Assembly: GCF_000010305.1 (NCBI RefSeq) | Contig: NC_012489.1 | Span: 2,115,646-2,179,645 of the forward strand | From: Gemmatimonas aurantiaca T-27 | GTDB lineage: Bacteria > Gemmatimonadota > Gemmatimonadetes > Gemmatimonadales > Gemmatimonadaceae | DNA: 64,000 nucleotides | Direction of reading: 5' to 3' | Shown here: positions 7,095-16,082 of the stretch, one piece after another | Numbering within the stretch: position 1 is the first letter of the stretch | Layout: each line of letters opens with the position of its first letter | Notes under the pieces: model-generated | Seen by the model: the letters and a program-made list of their open reading frames with translations, nothing else | Told to the model about the DNA's origin: nothing | Databases searched by the model: none | Position numbers and translations under genes: made by a program

Positions 7095-9122
7095 TCAGGT
7101 CGGCCGGACCATCCGCTCCCGGGTGGCCCGGGCCAGTGCCACGATGCGCTCCACCTGCTCCTCCTGGGTCACCGTCGTGGTGTCGATGGTGATGGCATCC
7201 CGGGCCGGTGCGCTCTGGGTCGCGTCCTTGGCATCGCGGGCGACGAGCTCTTCCGTTTCTTCGGCGATCTCGGCATCGGTCGGGCGACGCCGCAAACGCT
7301 GCACCAGCCGCCGACGGGCACGCTCCCACGAATCCGCCACCAGGAAGACCTTGAGCTGGGCGTCCGGAAACACCGTGGTCCCGATATCCCGGCCGTCCAC
7401 CACCACATCCACCGCTGCCCCGGCGCTGCGGACCATCTGGTTCACCCACTCACGCACGGCCAGCATCTGGGCGACCCGCGATACCTGCCGAGTCACCGGC
7501 GCATCACGGAGCGCGGTGTCCTGGTCGATGTCGTCGATCAGGGGCAACACCGACCGTTCGGTCAGACGCCACGAGATGCGGGGGGCATTGGCCAGCACGT
7601 CGTCTGCCACCCAGGACTCCGGGTCGCCGCAGGTGGACAGCGCCAGATAGGTGATCGCCCGGTAGAACGCGCCCGAATCCACGTGACGCACCCCGAGCTT
7701 CTGGGCCACCCACTGGGCCGTGGAGCTCTTGCCCGACGCCGCCGGTCCATCGATGGCGATCGTCAGCGGCGTGCCAACGGCAGCCCCCGAAGCGGTGGTC
7801 TGACGAACGTCGACCCCGGCATCGCCCTGCCCCACGGCCGCGGCCAGATCCTGCCAGAACCGCGGATAGGACACATCCACACACGCCGGATCGTCGATGG
7901 TGATCTGGTTGCCGGGAATGGCGCCCAATACACCAAAGGCCATCGCCAGCCGATGATCGCCATGCGTGATGACATGACCACGCAGTGGCGTGCGGCTGCC
8001 GATGATGCGCATACCGTCCGGCAACTCCTCGGCGTCCACGCCCAACGTGCGCAGATTGTCGACCACGGCGCGAATACGGTCGCTCTCTTTCACGCGCAGT
8101 TCTGCGGCATCGGCAATACGCGTTTCGCCTGCGGCCTGGGATGCGAGGCACGCCAGCATGGGCAGCTCATCGATGCACCGTGGAATCTCTGCGCCTTCGA
8201 TGGTGGTGCCGTTCAGTGCTTCCGGACGCACGACGATGGTGCCAATGAGCTCTCCGCCCACCAAACGCTGCTCTGACACATCGAGCGACACGCCCATGCG
8301 CTGCAGCACATCGAACGCGCCGGTCCGTGTGGGGTTGAGGCACACGTTTTCGAGTCGCAGCTCTCCCGAATCGGCCAGCGCGGCCAGCGCGGCAAAAAAC
8401 GTTGCCGACGAAGGATCGGAGGGCACCACCACATCGGCGGCGGTCACCTGCTGTGCGGCCGGCAGACGCACGCTGCGCTCCGACACCTCGAGCGCCACAC
8501 CACGCGCCAACAACATGCGCTCGCTGTGATCGCGTGAGCGGTACGGTTCTTCGACCACGACCTCCACACCGGACGCCAACCCCGCCAGCAGCAAGGCGCC
8601 TTTCACTTGGGCGCTGGCGTGTGCACTCACATAGTTGGTGCCGCGCAACTGCGCCCCGTGCACCCGCATGGGCAGACCATCGTGACCCGGTGCGCCTTCA
8701 AAATCGATGTGCGCGCCCATCGACGCGAGCGGTGACGCCACCCGACGCATCGGACGACGACTCAGGCTCGCGTCGCCTTCAAAGCGCGCACTGCGCCCGG
8801 GCAGGCCGGCCAGAAGCCCACACAACAGGCGCGTCGTGGTGCCGCTGTTGGCGCAGTCGAACGCGCGCGCGGGAGACGTGAGTGCTGCGATACCATGCCC
8901 ACGCACGACAAAGTCGGTGCTCAGCTCGGGGATGGAGACCCCCATCGCACGCAATGCCGAAGCGGTGGCGTGCACATCGGCCGACGCGAGAATATCGCGC
9001 ACGCGTGTCTCACCGTCTGCCAACGCGGCGAAGATGAGCGCCCGATGACTGATGGACTTGTCACCGGGCGCCCTGATGGTCCCCGCCACATGCAGCGGCG
9101 CGCGGCGTTTCAACGCAGCCAC
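7095..9122 (-). CDS. aroA-cmk: Fused EPSP synthase / cytidylate kinase
   Basis: 675 residues, starting at GTG 9122, which overlaps the dapD stop by 13 bases. Residues 1 to about 435 are AroA: GDKSISHRAL, CANSGTTTRLL, EGDASLSRRPM, VKGALLLAGL, PSDPSSATFF, LRVKESDRIR and HGDHRLAM. It makes 5-enolpyruvylshikimate-3-phosphate for aromatic synthesis. After a linker, residues 450-675 are cytidylate kinase: IDGPAASGKSS (P-loop), VDSGAFYRA, VVDGRDIGTTVFPDA and the LRRRPTDAE lid. It phosphorylates CMP and dCMP. Both halves keep their motifs, so both activities are expected. The fusion is unusual; the separate genes are often neighbours ahead of rpsA. Confidence 0.95.
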   Translation of the reverse strand: MAALKRRAPLHVAGTIRAPGDKSISHRALIFAALADGETRVRDILASADVHATASALRAMGVSIPELSTDFVVRGHGIAALTSPARAFDCANSGTTTRLLCGLLAGLPGRSARFEGDASLSRRPMRRVASPLASMGAHIDFEGAPGHDGLPMRVHGAQLRGTNYVSAHASAQVKGALLLAGLASGVEVVVEEPYRSRDHSERMLLARGVALEVSERSVRLPAAQQVTAADVVVPSDPSSATFFAALAALADSGELRLENVCLNPTRTGAFDVLQRMGVSLDVSEQRLVGGELIGTIVVRPEALNGTTIEGAEIPRCIDELPMLACLASQAAGETRIADAAELRVKESDRIRAVVDNLRTLGVDAEELPDGMRIIGSRTPLRGHVITHGDHRLAMAFGVLGAIPGNQITIDDPACVDVSYPRFWQDLAAAVGQGDAGVDVRQTTASGAAVGTPLTIAIDGPAASGKSSTAQWVAQKLGVRHVDSGAFYRAITYLALSTCGDPESWVADDVLANAPRISWRLTERSVLPLIDDIDQDTALRDAPVTRQVSRVAQMLAVREWVNQMVRSAGAAVDVVVDGRDIGTTVFPDAQLKVFLVADSWERARRRLVQRLRRRPTDAEIAEETEELVARDAKDATQSAPARDAITIDTTTVTQEEQVERIVALARATRERMVRPT

Positions 9123-9961
9123 GCCTCCAGCGCGGTGGAGGCGTCCGTGCGATCGTCGCGATACTTCACGATAACGGGTGTCTGCAGCGACAGGCCCTGC
9201 GCTTCGCCGAACGGCGAGGACACACGACGCGCACCCGGTACCACGACGGCCCCTTCGGGAATAATGAGCGGCTGGTCGGCCGTCGCACGAAGCACGGTTT
9301 CATTCACGAGATCGTACACCGGCGTGCCGCGTGTGAGCACGACACCCGCCGCGAGTACGGCCTTCGTGCGCACCACGGTGCCTTCGTACACGCCGCAGTT
9401 GCCACCCACCACCACGTCGTCTTCGATGACCACGGGCGATGCGTTGATCGGCTCCAGCACCCCGCCGATCTGCGCGGCAGCGCTCAGGTGCACCCGCTCG
9501 CCGATCTGCGCGCAGCTACCCACCAGTGCGTGCGAATCGATCATCGTGCCACGACCCACGTACGCGCCGACATTCACATACATCGGCGGCATGCACACCA
9601 CACCCGGCGCCAGATAGGCACCTCGGCGGATCGTCGAACCGCCCGGGACGATGCGCACCTGGTTTTCGACCCGGAACTCACGGGCCGGGAAAGTATGCTT
9701 GTCGAAAAAGTTGAAAGCGCCTGCACCGCCCATCTCCACCACGCGGCCGAGACGGAAGCCGAGCAGGATGGCGCGCTTCACCCACGGCACGGCATGCCAG
9801 GTGCCGTCGGCATCACGTGCTGCGGCGCGCACATCGCCGCGCTCGAGATGGGCCATGGTGGCGTCGAACAACTGTTGCGCGTCGGCGACGAGCGGCGCTC
9901 CGCTGTCGAGCAGCAGGGGGTCGTTACAGCGCGCTTCGAGATCGGCGATGGAGAAGGCCAT
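9110..9961 (-). CDS. dapD: Tetrahydrodipicolinate N-succinyltransferase
   Basis: 283 residues. An N-terminal helical region leads into the left-handed beta-helix hexapeptide repeats typical of DapD: FPAREFRVENQVRIVPGG, RRGAYLAPGVVCMPP, GRGTMIDSHALVGSCAQIG and PVVIEDDVVVGGNCGVYEG. It transfers succinyl from succinyl-CoA to tetrahydrodipicolinate, committing the cell to the succinylase branch of lysine/DAP synthesis. It sits 40 bases after dapA and overlaps aroA-cmk. Its presence makes a desuccinylase necessary, supporting the dapE call for the M20 peptidase. Confidence 0.95.
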   Translation of the reverse strand: MAFSIADLEARCNDPLLLDSGAPLVADAQQLFDATMAHLERGDVRAAARDADGTWHAVPWVKRAILLGFRLGRVVEMGGAGAFNFFDKHTFPAREFRVENQVRIVPGGSTIRRGAYLAPGVVCMPPMYVNVGAYVGRGTMIDSHALVGSCAQIGERVHLSAAAQIGGVLEPINASPVVIEDDVVVGGNCGVYEGTVVRTKAVLAAGVVLTRGTPVYDLVNETVLRATADQPLIIPEGAVVVPGARRVSSPFGEAQGLSLQTPVIVKYRDDRTDASTALEAWLR

Positions 9962-10001
9962 GAATCAGGGCTCGGCCGGAGTGTCGGAGAAAAGGTGCTG
10001 G

Positions 10002-10892
10002 TCAGGACGCGAGCGCGCCGACCTGCAGAAGAATGTCGCGAACTCGCGGGCGATGCACGTCCGCCAGCGGGACGAGCGGCAGGCGCAGCGTCTCGGTCAT
10101 GCGTCCCATCATGGACAGCATGGCCTTCGCGGGGATGGGATTGGACTCGACGAACGCCGCATCGATGAGTGGCGCGATACGGGTATCGAGCGCCCGCGCC
10201 GCCGCGAGGTCTCCGCGCTCCATGGCCTCGCAGAGCGCCACCATGATGCCCGGTGCCACGTTGGACACCACGGAGATCACGCCTTCGCCCCCATGTGCCA
10301 TCACGGCCAGCGTGAGCCCATCATCGCCCGACAGCACGGCGAAGTGCTCAGGACGGTCACGGATGATGGCGGCGATCTGCGCCACGCTACCAGACGCTTC
10401 CTTCACCGCGACAAACCGGGGATCGGCGGCGAGTTCGAGGCAGGTGCGGGCCTCGAGATTCACGCCCGTGCGGCCCGGCACGTTGTAGATGACGATGGGC
10501 AGATCGCAGGCATCGGCAATGGCCCGGAAGTGCGCCACCAACGCGCGCTGCGGCGGCTTGTTGTACATCGGCGTGACATGCAGCAGATGGGTCGCGCCAA
10601 TCGCCTGCATCTCGCGGGACAGCGTGATGGCCTTTTGCGTATCGTTCGAGCCGGCACCGGCGATCACCGGGATGCGTCCGTTCACCTGCTCCACCGTGAT
10701 CTCCACCACGCGCCGATGTTCGGCCGCCGAGAGTGTGACGGCTTCACCGGTGGATCCGCAGGGGATCAGCATGTGCATGCCCTGCGCGATCTGCCAGTCG
10801 ACGAGTGCACGGAGTGCGTCTTCATCCAGCACGCCACCAGTTGTGAACGGCGTGACCAGCGCGGTCCCACAACCACGAAGTCGGGAGGTCAT
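10002..10892 (-). CDS. dapA: 4-hydroxy-tetrahydrodipicolinate synthase
   Basis: 296 residues, a TIM-barrel aldolase. The catalytic marks are the pyruvate-binding loop CGSTGEAVTLS, the tyrosine of VIYNVPGRTGVN, and the Schiff-base lysine in RFVAVKEASG. It condenses pyruvate with aspartate semialdehyde. It lies 7 bases after dapB in the same operon. Confidence 0.96.
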   Translation of the reverse strand: MTSRLRGCGTALVTPFTTGGVLDEDALRALVDWQIAQGMHMLIPCGSTGEAVTLSAAEHRRVVEITVEQVNGRIPVIAGAGSNDTQKAITLSREMQAIGATHLLHVTPMYNKPPQRALVAHFRAIADACDLPIVIYNVPGRTGVNLEARTCLELAADPRFVAVKEASGSVAQIAAIIRDRPEHFAVLSGDDGLTLAVMAHGGEGVISVVSNVAPGIMVALCEAMERGDLAAARALDTRIAPLIDAAFVESNPIPAKAMLSMMGRMTETLRLPLVPLADVHRPRVRDILLQVGALAS

Positions 10893-10899
10893 GATCTAT

Positions 10900-11631
10900 T
10901 CAGGGAGTGGGCGTGGCGCGCAGCACATCGCGCATGGTGTACAACGCGGGTGTGGTCTGACGGGCCAACCAGCGGGCGGCCGTCAACGCACCGTCCGCGA
11001 ATACGCGACGATCGCGCGCTTCATGGACAAGGCGGATCTGCTCGAAGGGGGCATCGAGCAAAATTTCGTGTGTGCCGGGCACCGATCCCACACGCACACT
11101 GCTCACTGGCACGTCATGGCCCAGTCCAACCGCGAGCCGCTCGGCAATGGCAATGCCCGTGCCGGAGGGCGCGTCTTTTTTGGCCGTGTGATGGGTTTCC
11201 ACGACGTGCGTGTCGAACCCCTCCACGTCACGCAGGCGACGCGCGGCATCCTCAGCGATCGCGAGAAACAGTTGCACACCCACCGAGAAGTTCGGCGCCC
11301 ACAACGCGGGGGTGCCGGTGGTGCGCACCGCGTCTTCGAGCTGATCGAGCGCGGCGGTCCATCCCGTGGTGCCAACGACGACCGGACATCCGAGCGACAG
11401 CAGTGTGCGGGCGTTGGCGAGTGCGGCCTCTGGATGCGTGAATTCAATGGCGACTCGTGCTCCACCCAGTGTGCCCACGGTGGCCTGCGCCATCGCATCG
11501 GCCCCGAGGCGCGCCACGACATCACAACCACGCCCTGTGGCGAGGGCATCGATGGCGCGTCCCATCTTTCCCATGCCGACCAAGGCAATGGGCAGACCGG
11601 ACGCGCCGTCCGTAGTTCGATCGACGGTCAT
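10900..11631 (-). CDS. dapB: 4-hydroxy-tetrahydrodipicolinate reductase
   Basis: 243 residues. The N-terminal nucleotide-binding turn is VGMGKMGRAID. The family signature ETHHTAKKDAPSGTG carries the catalytic His and Lys. It reduces the DapA product with NAD(P)H. It overlaps the lysC stop by 4 bases (11628-11631), so translation is probably coupled. Confidence 0.95.
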   Translation of the reverse strand: MTVDRTTDGASGLPIALVGMGKMGRAIDALATGRGCDVVARLGADAMAQATVGTLGGARVAIEFTHPEAALANARTLLSLGCPVVVGTTGWTAALDQLEDAVRTTGTPALWAPNFSVGVQLFLAIAEDAARRLRDVEGFDTHVVETHHTAKKDAPSGTGIAIAERLAVGLGHDVPVSSVRVGSVPGTHEILLDAPFEQIRLVHEARDRRVFADGALTAARWLARQTTPALYTMRDVLRATPTP

Positions 11632-12983
11632 GATGCGTCCTCGAAGAACGTGGCATGCAGGCGCTGCATGGCCGGCACGACCTGATCGTCGTCGATGACC
11701 AACGTGACATTGATGCCCGTGGCGCTCAGCGAGGCCATGTGCACCGGGATCGGCCCCAGCGCCGCGATGGCATCGGCAATCGCGCGGCTGCCATCGGCAA
11801 TGCCCGCGCCCACGATGGCCACTACACCGGCGCGACGCTCCACGGCGACATCACCGAATGCGGCCAGATCCTGCAGAATGGCGCCCAGGTGCTTGGTGTC
11901 GTCGAGTGTGACCGACACGGAGACTTCCGAGGTGGTCACCACGTCGACCGAGGTGCGGTGATTTTCGAACACTTCGAACACCCGACGCAGGAAGCCGGGG
12001 GCCAACAGCATGCGCGACGAGCGCAACTTGACCAGCGTGGCGTTGCGCTTGCCGGCGATGGCTCGCACGGGAAGGCGCGGCGCATCGAAGGCGATCATGG
12101 TGCCTTTGCCGTCCGGCTTGCGCGAATTGAACACGTACACCGGAATCCCGCGCTGCACCGCAGGCGCGATGGTGGACGGGTGCAACACCTTCGCACCAAA
12201 CGCTGCGAGTTCGGCGGCTTCGTCGAAGCTGATGTGCTCGATGAGCTGCGCGCTCGGAATCACGCGCGGGTCGGCTGTGAGCATGCCGTCCACATCGGTC
12301 CAGATCTCGATGGCGGTGGCGTCGACGGCCGCGCCAACGAGTGATGCGGAAAAATCCGAGCCGCCGCGGCCGAGCGTGGTGGTCACCCGTCCGGGCGCAG
12401 CACCGACAAAGCCGCCCATGACCGGGATCTTTCCCTGCTGCAGCAGCGGCACCAGACGTTCCTGCGACGCCGCGGCGATGCCGTCGATATCGGGCTCGGC
12501 GCGCGTGAAGTAGTCGTTGGTGCGCATGACATCACGCGCATCGACATACACGCCCGGATATCCCGCCGTACGAAAGGCGGCAGCCACGATCTGCGACGAC
12601 AACAACTCCCCGAGCGCCGCGACGGTGTCGAGGGAGCGCGGTGTGAGATAGCCGAGTGTGCGAAACGCTTCGGCCAGATGTGCGAGCTCGTCGAATGCTG
12701 CGCCGATGTCGACGGCCAGATCGGCCGCCTCCGGCGAATCACCAAGCAACGCCGCGGTTTCGGTGAGGTGCCGATCGCGCAGTTGCTCCACGATCTGCAA
12801 CGCGGTGAGCAGCTCACCGGCTGCGGCCTTGTGTGCCAGGTCGAGCAGGAGGTTCGTGGCGCCGCCGAGGGCGGACACCACGACGATGGGTTGCTGCGCC
12901 TGCTTGCTGGTGACGATTTCGATGACGCGACGAATGGCAGTCGCGTCAGCGACCGAGGTCCCTCCGAACTTGCAGACGATCAC
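11628..12983 (-). CDS. lysC: Aspartate kinase with ACT regulatory region
   Basis: 451 residues. It begins with the kinase signature VCKFGGTSVAD. TTTLGRGGSDFSA and EIWTDVDGM mark the ATP/aspartate domain. Two ACT domains follow near residues 315-375 (MLLAPGFLRRVFEVFENHRTS) and 390-451 (VAIVGAGIAD..., LSATGINVTLVID). It makes aspartyl phosphate, and the ACT pair is where lysine and/or threonine feedback would act. The single-chain monofunctional layout is the LysC/III type. It overlaps asd by 4 bases. Confidence 0.95.
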   Translation of the reverse strand: MIVCKFGGTSVADATAIRRVIEIVTSKQAQQPIVVVSALGGATNLLLDLAHKAAAGELLTALQIVEQLRDRHLTETAALLGDSPEAADLAVDIGAAFDELAHLAEAFRTLGYLTPRSLDTVAALGELLSSQIVAAAFRTAGYPGVYVDARDVMRTNDYFTRAEPDIDGIAAASQERLVPLLQQGKIPVMGGFVGAAPGRVTTTLGRGGSDFSASLVGAAVDATAIEIWTDVDGMLTADPRVIPSAQLIEHISFDEAAELAAFGAKVLHPSTIAPAVQRGIPVYVFNSRKPDGKGTMIAFDAPRLPVRAIAGKRNATLVKLRSSRMLLAPGFLRRVFEVFENHRTSVDVVTTSEVSVSVTLDDTKHLGAILQDLAAFGDVAVERRAGVVAIVGAGIADGSRAIADAIAALGPIPVHMASLSATGINVTLVIDDDQVVPAMQRLHATFFEDAS

Positions 12984-14056
12984 GGGGCACCGATCCCCGC
13001 GAGCTGCCCCGAGGCAGCGAGCAATTCGGCGTTGAGGATCGAGCCACCGGCGGCGCCACGCACGACGTTGTGCGACATGGCCACGAGGCGCAGGTCGAAC
13101 AGGTGATCGGCGCGCACGCGACCAATCGTGGTCGCCATGCCGTTGCCGCGATCCACATCACGACGCGGCTGCGGGCGGTCGTTTTCGTCACGAATGATGA
13201 GCGCCGGTTCCGGTGCTGACGGCAGTCCCTTCACCGCCGCATGGCCGGTCCAGTTGCGCAGCACGTCGAGGGCCTGCTCCGGCGTGGGCTTGCGTTCGAA
13301 CGCGACCGACAGGCACACGGTGTGGCCATGCTCCACCGGCACCCGGTTGGCGTGGGCGCTGGTGATGATGTCGGCATGCTTGATGCGCGTCCCATCGAAC
13401 GTGCCGAGCAGTTTCACGAGCTCGGTTTCGATCTTGGGCTCTTCATCGCCGATGTACGGGATGACGTTGCCCAGGATGTCGAGTGATGCCACACCGGGAT
13501 ACCCGGCGCCGGACACGGCCTGCATGGTGGTGGCGAAGACCTTGGTGACACCAAAGGCCTGATGCAACGGCGCCAGCGCGGCCGCGATGACCGTGGTGGC
13601 GCAGTTGGCGTTCGTGACAATGGCCCCCGTCCATCCGCGCACCTGACGCTGATGGGCGAGCAACGCCAGATGGTCCCCGTTCACTTCGGGGATCACCAGT
13701 GGCACATCGTCGGCCATGCGGTAGTTCTTGGCGTTCGACAGCACGAGGCGACCAGCGCGTGCGAACGCGGCCTCCACATCACCCGCTACACCGGAATCGA
13801 GCGCCGAGAAGACGATCGGCGCCGTGACCTGCTCGGGGGTGCACAGCTTTACGGTGAGCCCCGCCACCGATGCCGGGAGCACACCCTCCAGCCATTTCGC
13901 CGCCTCTTGATACGATTTGCCCGCGCTGCGCTCGGAGGCAGCGACTTCGACGAGATCGAACCAGGGATGGCCTTCAAGCAGGCGGATGAACGCCTGCCCG
14001 ACGGCACCGGTGGCGCCCAGAACGGCGACCGGCCAGCGAGTGGATGAGGGTGTCAT
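12980..14056 (-). CDS. asd: Aspartate-semialdehyde dehydrogenase
   Basis: 358 residues. The nucleotide-binding turn is [12 protein letters not shown], and the catalytic cysteine is in TNANCATTV. The substrate-binding motif [11 protein letters not shown] is followed by [12 protein letters not shown]. The motif set resembles the archaeal/fungal-type ASD subgroup more than the E. coli form. It turns aspartyl phosphate into aspartate semialdehyde for lysine, threonine and methionine. It overlaps the upstream M20 peptidase gene by 4 bases. Confidence 0.95.
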   Translation of the reverse strand: MTPSSTRWPVAVLGATGAVGQAFIRLLEGHPWFDLVEVAASERSAGKSYQEAAKWLEGVLPASVAGLTVKLCTPEQVTAPIVFSALDSGVAGDVEAAFARAGRLVLSNAKNYRMADDVPLVIPEVNGDHLALLAHQRQVRGWTGAIVTNANCATTVIAAALAPLHQAFGVTKVFATTMQAVSGAGYPGVASLDILGNVIPYIGDEEPKIETELVKLLGTFDGTRIKHADIITSAHANRVPVEHGHTVCLSVAFERKPTPEQALDVLRNWTGHAAVKGLPSAPEPALIIRDENDRPQPRRDVDRGNGMATTIGRVRADHLFDLRLVAMSHNVVRGAAGGSILNAELLAASGQLAGIGAP

Positions 14057-15045
14057 GCGAGCAGAGTGCGGACGATTCTCACGTACGCGTCAACCGACGC
14101 GTCGAGTTCTGCCACATCGATGTATTCGATGGGCGTATGGGCCACGTGAATGGATCCGGGCCCAAAGAGGAGCGGCGTTCCCCAGCGATCAAGCAGTGGG
14201 ATGTCGCTCGTGTAGGCAACGGGCTCCACCTCGAACCCGTTGATGACCTGGAAATGCTGCGCCGGAATGTGGGAGCCCCACACCAGTTCCACCCGGTCAC
14301 CGGCCCATTCGGCGAAGAGCCGCTTGACCGGTTCGATGTCTCCCACGAGGCGGATCATGATCTCCGCCTCAGCGTGGCCGGGCACGATGTTGGCCTCGGT
14401 GCCGGCGCGCAGCACGCCGATGTTGTAGGTGGTCGGTCCGAGGATGGGATCGACCGGCAGCGGCAGGTCGCGCAGGCGCGGCAGCAGCTCCAGCAGTGGC
14501 TCGAGGGCGCTGCTGCCCAGATGGGCGTAGGCCGAGTGGGCCTCGCGGCCGCGTACGCGCACGATCACGCGCTGTGCTCCCTTGCAACCGGAGGCCAGCT
14601 TGCTCTCGGTGGGTTCGCCATTCACCAGCCACTTGCTGGTGGGTTCGAGGCGGTTCGCCGCGCGGGCGCCGGGCGACCCCTTCTCTTCCCCGACCACGAA
14701 CAGCAGATCGACCCGTTCTTCACCGGCGTCAGCGAGGCGCTGGGCGGCGATCATCATGGCTGCCGCGATGCCCTTGGCGTCCGAAGATCCCCGGCCATAG
14801 AGGCGGCTGCCATCGAGCCGAGGCGGCACAAAGGGCGGCACCGTATCGAGGTGCGTGGACAGGGTCACCCCGCCACCGCGTCGCGATGCCCAGACGTTGG
14901 ACCGCCCCGGCTCCACTTCCTGGAGGGTGACATTCCAACCGTGCTCGATGAGCCAGTTGGCAGTGAACTCCACCACGTCGCGTTCGCGACCGGTGGTGGA
15001 GTCGATGGAGAGCATCTCGGAGGCCAGCGCCACGACGTCGGACAT
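14053..15045 (-). CDS. M20 deacylase, probable succinyl-DAP desuccinylase
   Basis: 330 residues from ATG 15045 (an in-frame TTG at 15054 is possible). Motifs of the zinc-dependent M20 family are present: [11 protein letters not shown] with the first metal His/Asp, [10 protein letters not shown] with the bridging Asp, [11 protein letters not shown] with the catalytic Glu pair, and the dimerisation segment [11 protein letters not shown]. As first gene of an operon with dapB, dapA and dapD, its likely job is removing succinate from N-succinyl-diaminopimelate (DapE role). By sequence alone it could be an ArgE/LysK-type deacylase, so I give no symbol. The left prophage end lies 78 bases upstream of its start codon. 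Confidence 0.8.
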   Translation of the reverse strand: MSDVVALASEMLSIDSTTGRERDVVEFTANWLIEHGWNVTLQEVEPGRSNVWASRRGGGVTLSTHLDTVPPFVPPRLDGSRLYGRGSSDAKGIAAAMMIAAQRLADAGEERVDLLFVVGEEKGSPGARAANRLEPTSKWLVNGEPTESKLASGCKGAQRVIVRVRGREAHSAYAHLGSSALEPLLELLPRLRDLPLPVDPILGPTTYNIGVLRAGTEANIVPGHAEAEIMIRLVGDIEPVKRLFAEWAGDRVELVWGSHIPAQHFQVINGFEVEPVAYTSDIPLLDRWGTPLLFGPGSIHVAHTPIEYIDVAELDASVDAYVRIVRTLLA

Positions 15046-15058
15046 GGGCACCAAGATA

Positions 15059-15080
15059 CTCAGGAATGCCCATTTCTGAG
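15059..15080. promoter_or_regulatory. Palindrome upstream of the dap operon
   Basis: 22-bp inverted repeat, 10-bp arms CTCAGGAATG / CATTTCTGAG with one mismatch and a 2-base centre. It sits 14 bases before the first start codon of the DAP operon. The loop is too short for a good RNA hairpin, and the mismatch is worse on the transcript strand, so a DNA operator is the better guess. Confidence 0.4.
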
Positions 15081-15122
15081 ATAGTGCCGCGCACCAAATT
15101 CGTCCGGCGGCATGTGGCCTGC

Positions 15123-15181
15123 CATACCCGGAGCGGGACTCGAACCCGCACGACCTTGCGATCAGGGGATTTTAAGTCCCC
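15123..15181 (-). repeat. Left attachment site, tRNA-Leu 3' fragment
   Basis: 59 bases identical to 57875-57933. They comprise the anticodon loop and 3' strand, the variable arm, T-arm and acceptor 3' strand of tRNA-Leu. The D-arm and 5' end are missing, so this is the displaced original 3' end and not a working tRNA. Identity stops at 15182 (T versus C). Confidence 0.95.
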
Positions 15182-15364
15182 TACGGCTTCTCAGAAAATC
15201 AACGACTTAGGCCCGCTTCACTCTGTAGAGGTGTCGGTCGATGTCGGAGCATTTCGGGCAAATCAGCAGCCCGCTGCTACCCAAACTGCTACCCGCTCGC
15301 TCGCCCTCTATTGGATAGTGTTGGCCCTCCTCGCCGCCTGCCTCGCGCCGGTCCTGGGGTGGGA
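15182..15364. other. Left prophage end, no confident gene
   Basis: Between attL and the first small gene. It contains a tandem CTGCTACCC repeat shared with the right end (listed separately). A reading frame runs through to 15368 with a hydrophobic end, but its upstream part is tRNA sequence and no good start is seen. Confidence 0.6.
15274..15295 (+). repeat. Putative integrase arm site, P' arm
   Basis: 22 bases identical to 57826-57847. Each copy holds two CTGCTACCC units in direct repeat, 12 bases apart. It starts 93 bases inside the left att core. In the circular phage it would lie on the opposite side of attP from the other copy, the layout of arm-type integrase binding sites. Confidence 0.6.
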
Positions 15365-15538
15365 ATGAGCGACACCAGCAATCTCCGGCTCCTCGGCTGG
15401 CTCTCCGTGCCGGCTGTCCTGTTCGTGCTATTCGTCTCCGGGTGGGCCATCGGATGCCGTAGCATCGGCGGGCGCATTGTCTCAGACGCCGCCGCCAACG
15501 TCTGGCGCTGCGAGAGGCCTGCGGAGGTGCGGCCATGA
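15365..15538 (+). CDS. Small single-pass membrane protein
   Basis: 57 residues from ATG 15365. One hydrophobic segment near residues 8-33 (LLGWLSVPAVLFVLFVSGWA) precedes a short Arg/Cys-containing tail. It is the first clear gene of the prophage left end and overlaps the next start by 4 bases. Unrecognised. Confidence 0.6.
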   Translation: MSDTSNLRLLGWLSVPAVLFVLFVSGWAIGCRSIGGRIVSDAAANVWRCERPAEVRP

Positions 15539-15684
15539 TCGCCCGCCTCCTAACCCGCCTCCGCCGCTGGTGGTCCGGGTCCTGCCCGTCGTGCGGGTCC
15601 GTGATGACGGCGGCCGAGTGGGACGTCTGGGGCGTGTGCGAGACGTGCGCGTTCGCGACGCGATTGGGTGGGGGTGAGGGATGA
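15535..15684 (+). CDS. Small zinc-ribbon protein
   Basis: 49 residues. Two paired cysteines, CPSC near residue 17 and CETC near residue 37, form a probable zinc knuckle after an Arg/Trp-rich head. The ends overlap both neighbours (ATGA type), so translation is probably coupled. Function unknown; such ribbons often bind nucleic acid or a partner protein. Confidence 0.6.
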   Translation: MIARLLTRLRRWWSGSCPSCGSVMTAAEWDVWGVCETCAFATRLGGGEG

Positions 15685-16082
15685 GCTACGGCGACGCATG
15701 GAGCAACAGGTGCCCGTTCTCAACCCTGCTGGGCAAGACCGTCACCCACATCAGTGGCCTGGAAGCCGGGAGCGACCGTGTGGTGTTCGACTGCGCCGAC
15801 GGGACGCAGTTCACGATGGCGCACCAGCAGGATTGCTGCGAGTCGGTGTCTATCGACGACGTGGTGGGGCATGCGGCCGATCTGATCGGTTCGCCCCTCA
15901 CGATGGCGGACGAGGTGGACTACGACGGTCAGAGGCAGAGCCAGTACGACGAATCGTTTACCTGGACGTTCTACAAGCTCGCGACGATCAAGGGCTACGT
16001 GGACATCCGCTGGTACGGTACGTCGAACGGCTACTACAGCGAGTCGGTCGACTTCTGGCAGAGCGGTGGGGTGACCCCATGA
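15681..16082 (+). CDS. DUF7448-like phage protein
   Basis: 133 residues. The sequence LLGKTVTHISGLEAGSDRV, then HQQDCCESVSIDD, FTWTFYKLATIKG and IRWYGTSNGYYSESVDF match a phage family I remember as DUF7448; the assignment is from memory. A small cytosolic domain of unknown function, common in early regions of phages. The QDCCESV and WYG...YYS motifs are its conserved core. Confidence 0.75.
   Translation: MSYGDAWSNRCPFSTLLGKTVTHISGLEAGSDRVVFDCADGTQFTMAHQQDCCESVSIDDVVGHAADLIGSPLTMADEVDYDGQRQSQYDESFTWTFYKLATIKGYVDIRWYGTSNGYYSESVDFWQSGGVTP

Noticed and set aside
9651-11441. Long plus-strand open frame antisense to dapD, dapA and dapB
   Set aside because: It spans three motif-complete genes on the other strand and is Arg/His-rich with no family character.
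15066-15368. 100-codon frame across the left att site
   Set aside because: Residues such as SGTRTRTTLRSGDFKSP are translated tRNA sequence, a common false gene. Only the hydrophobic end lies in phage DNA, with no good start.
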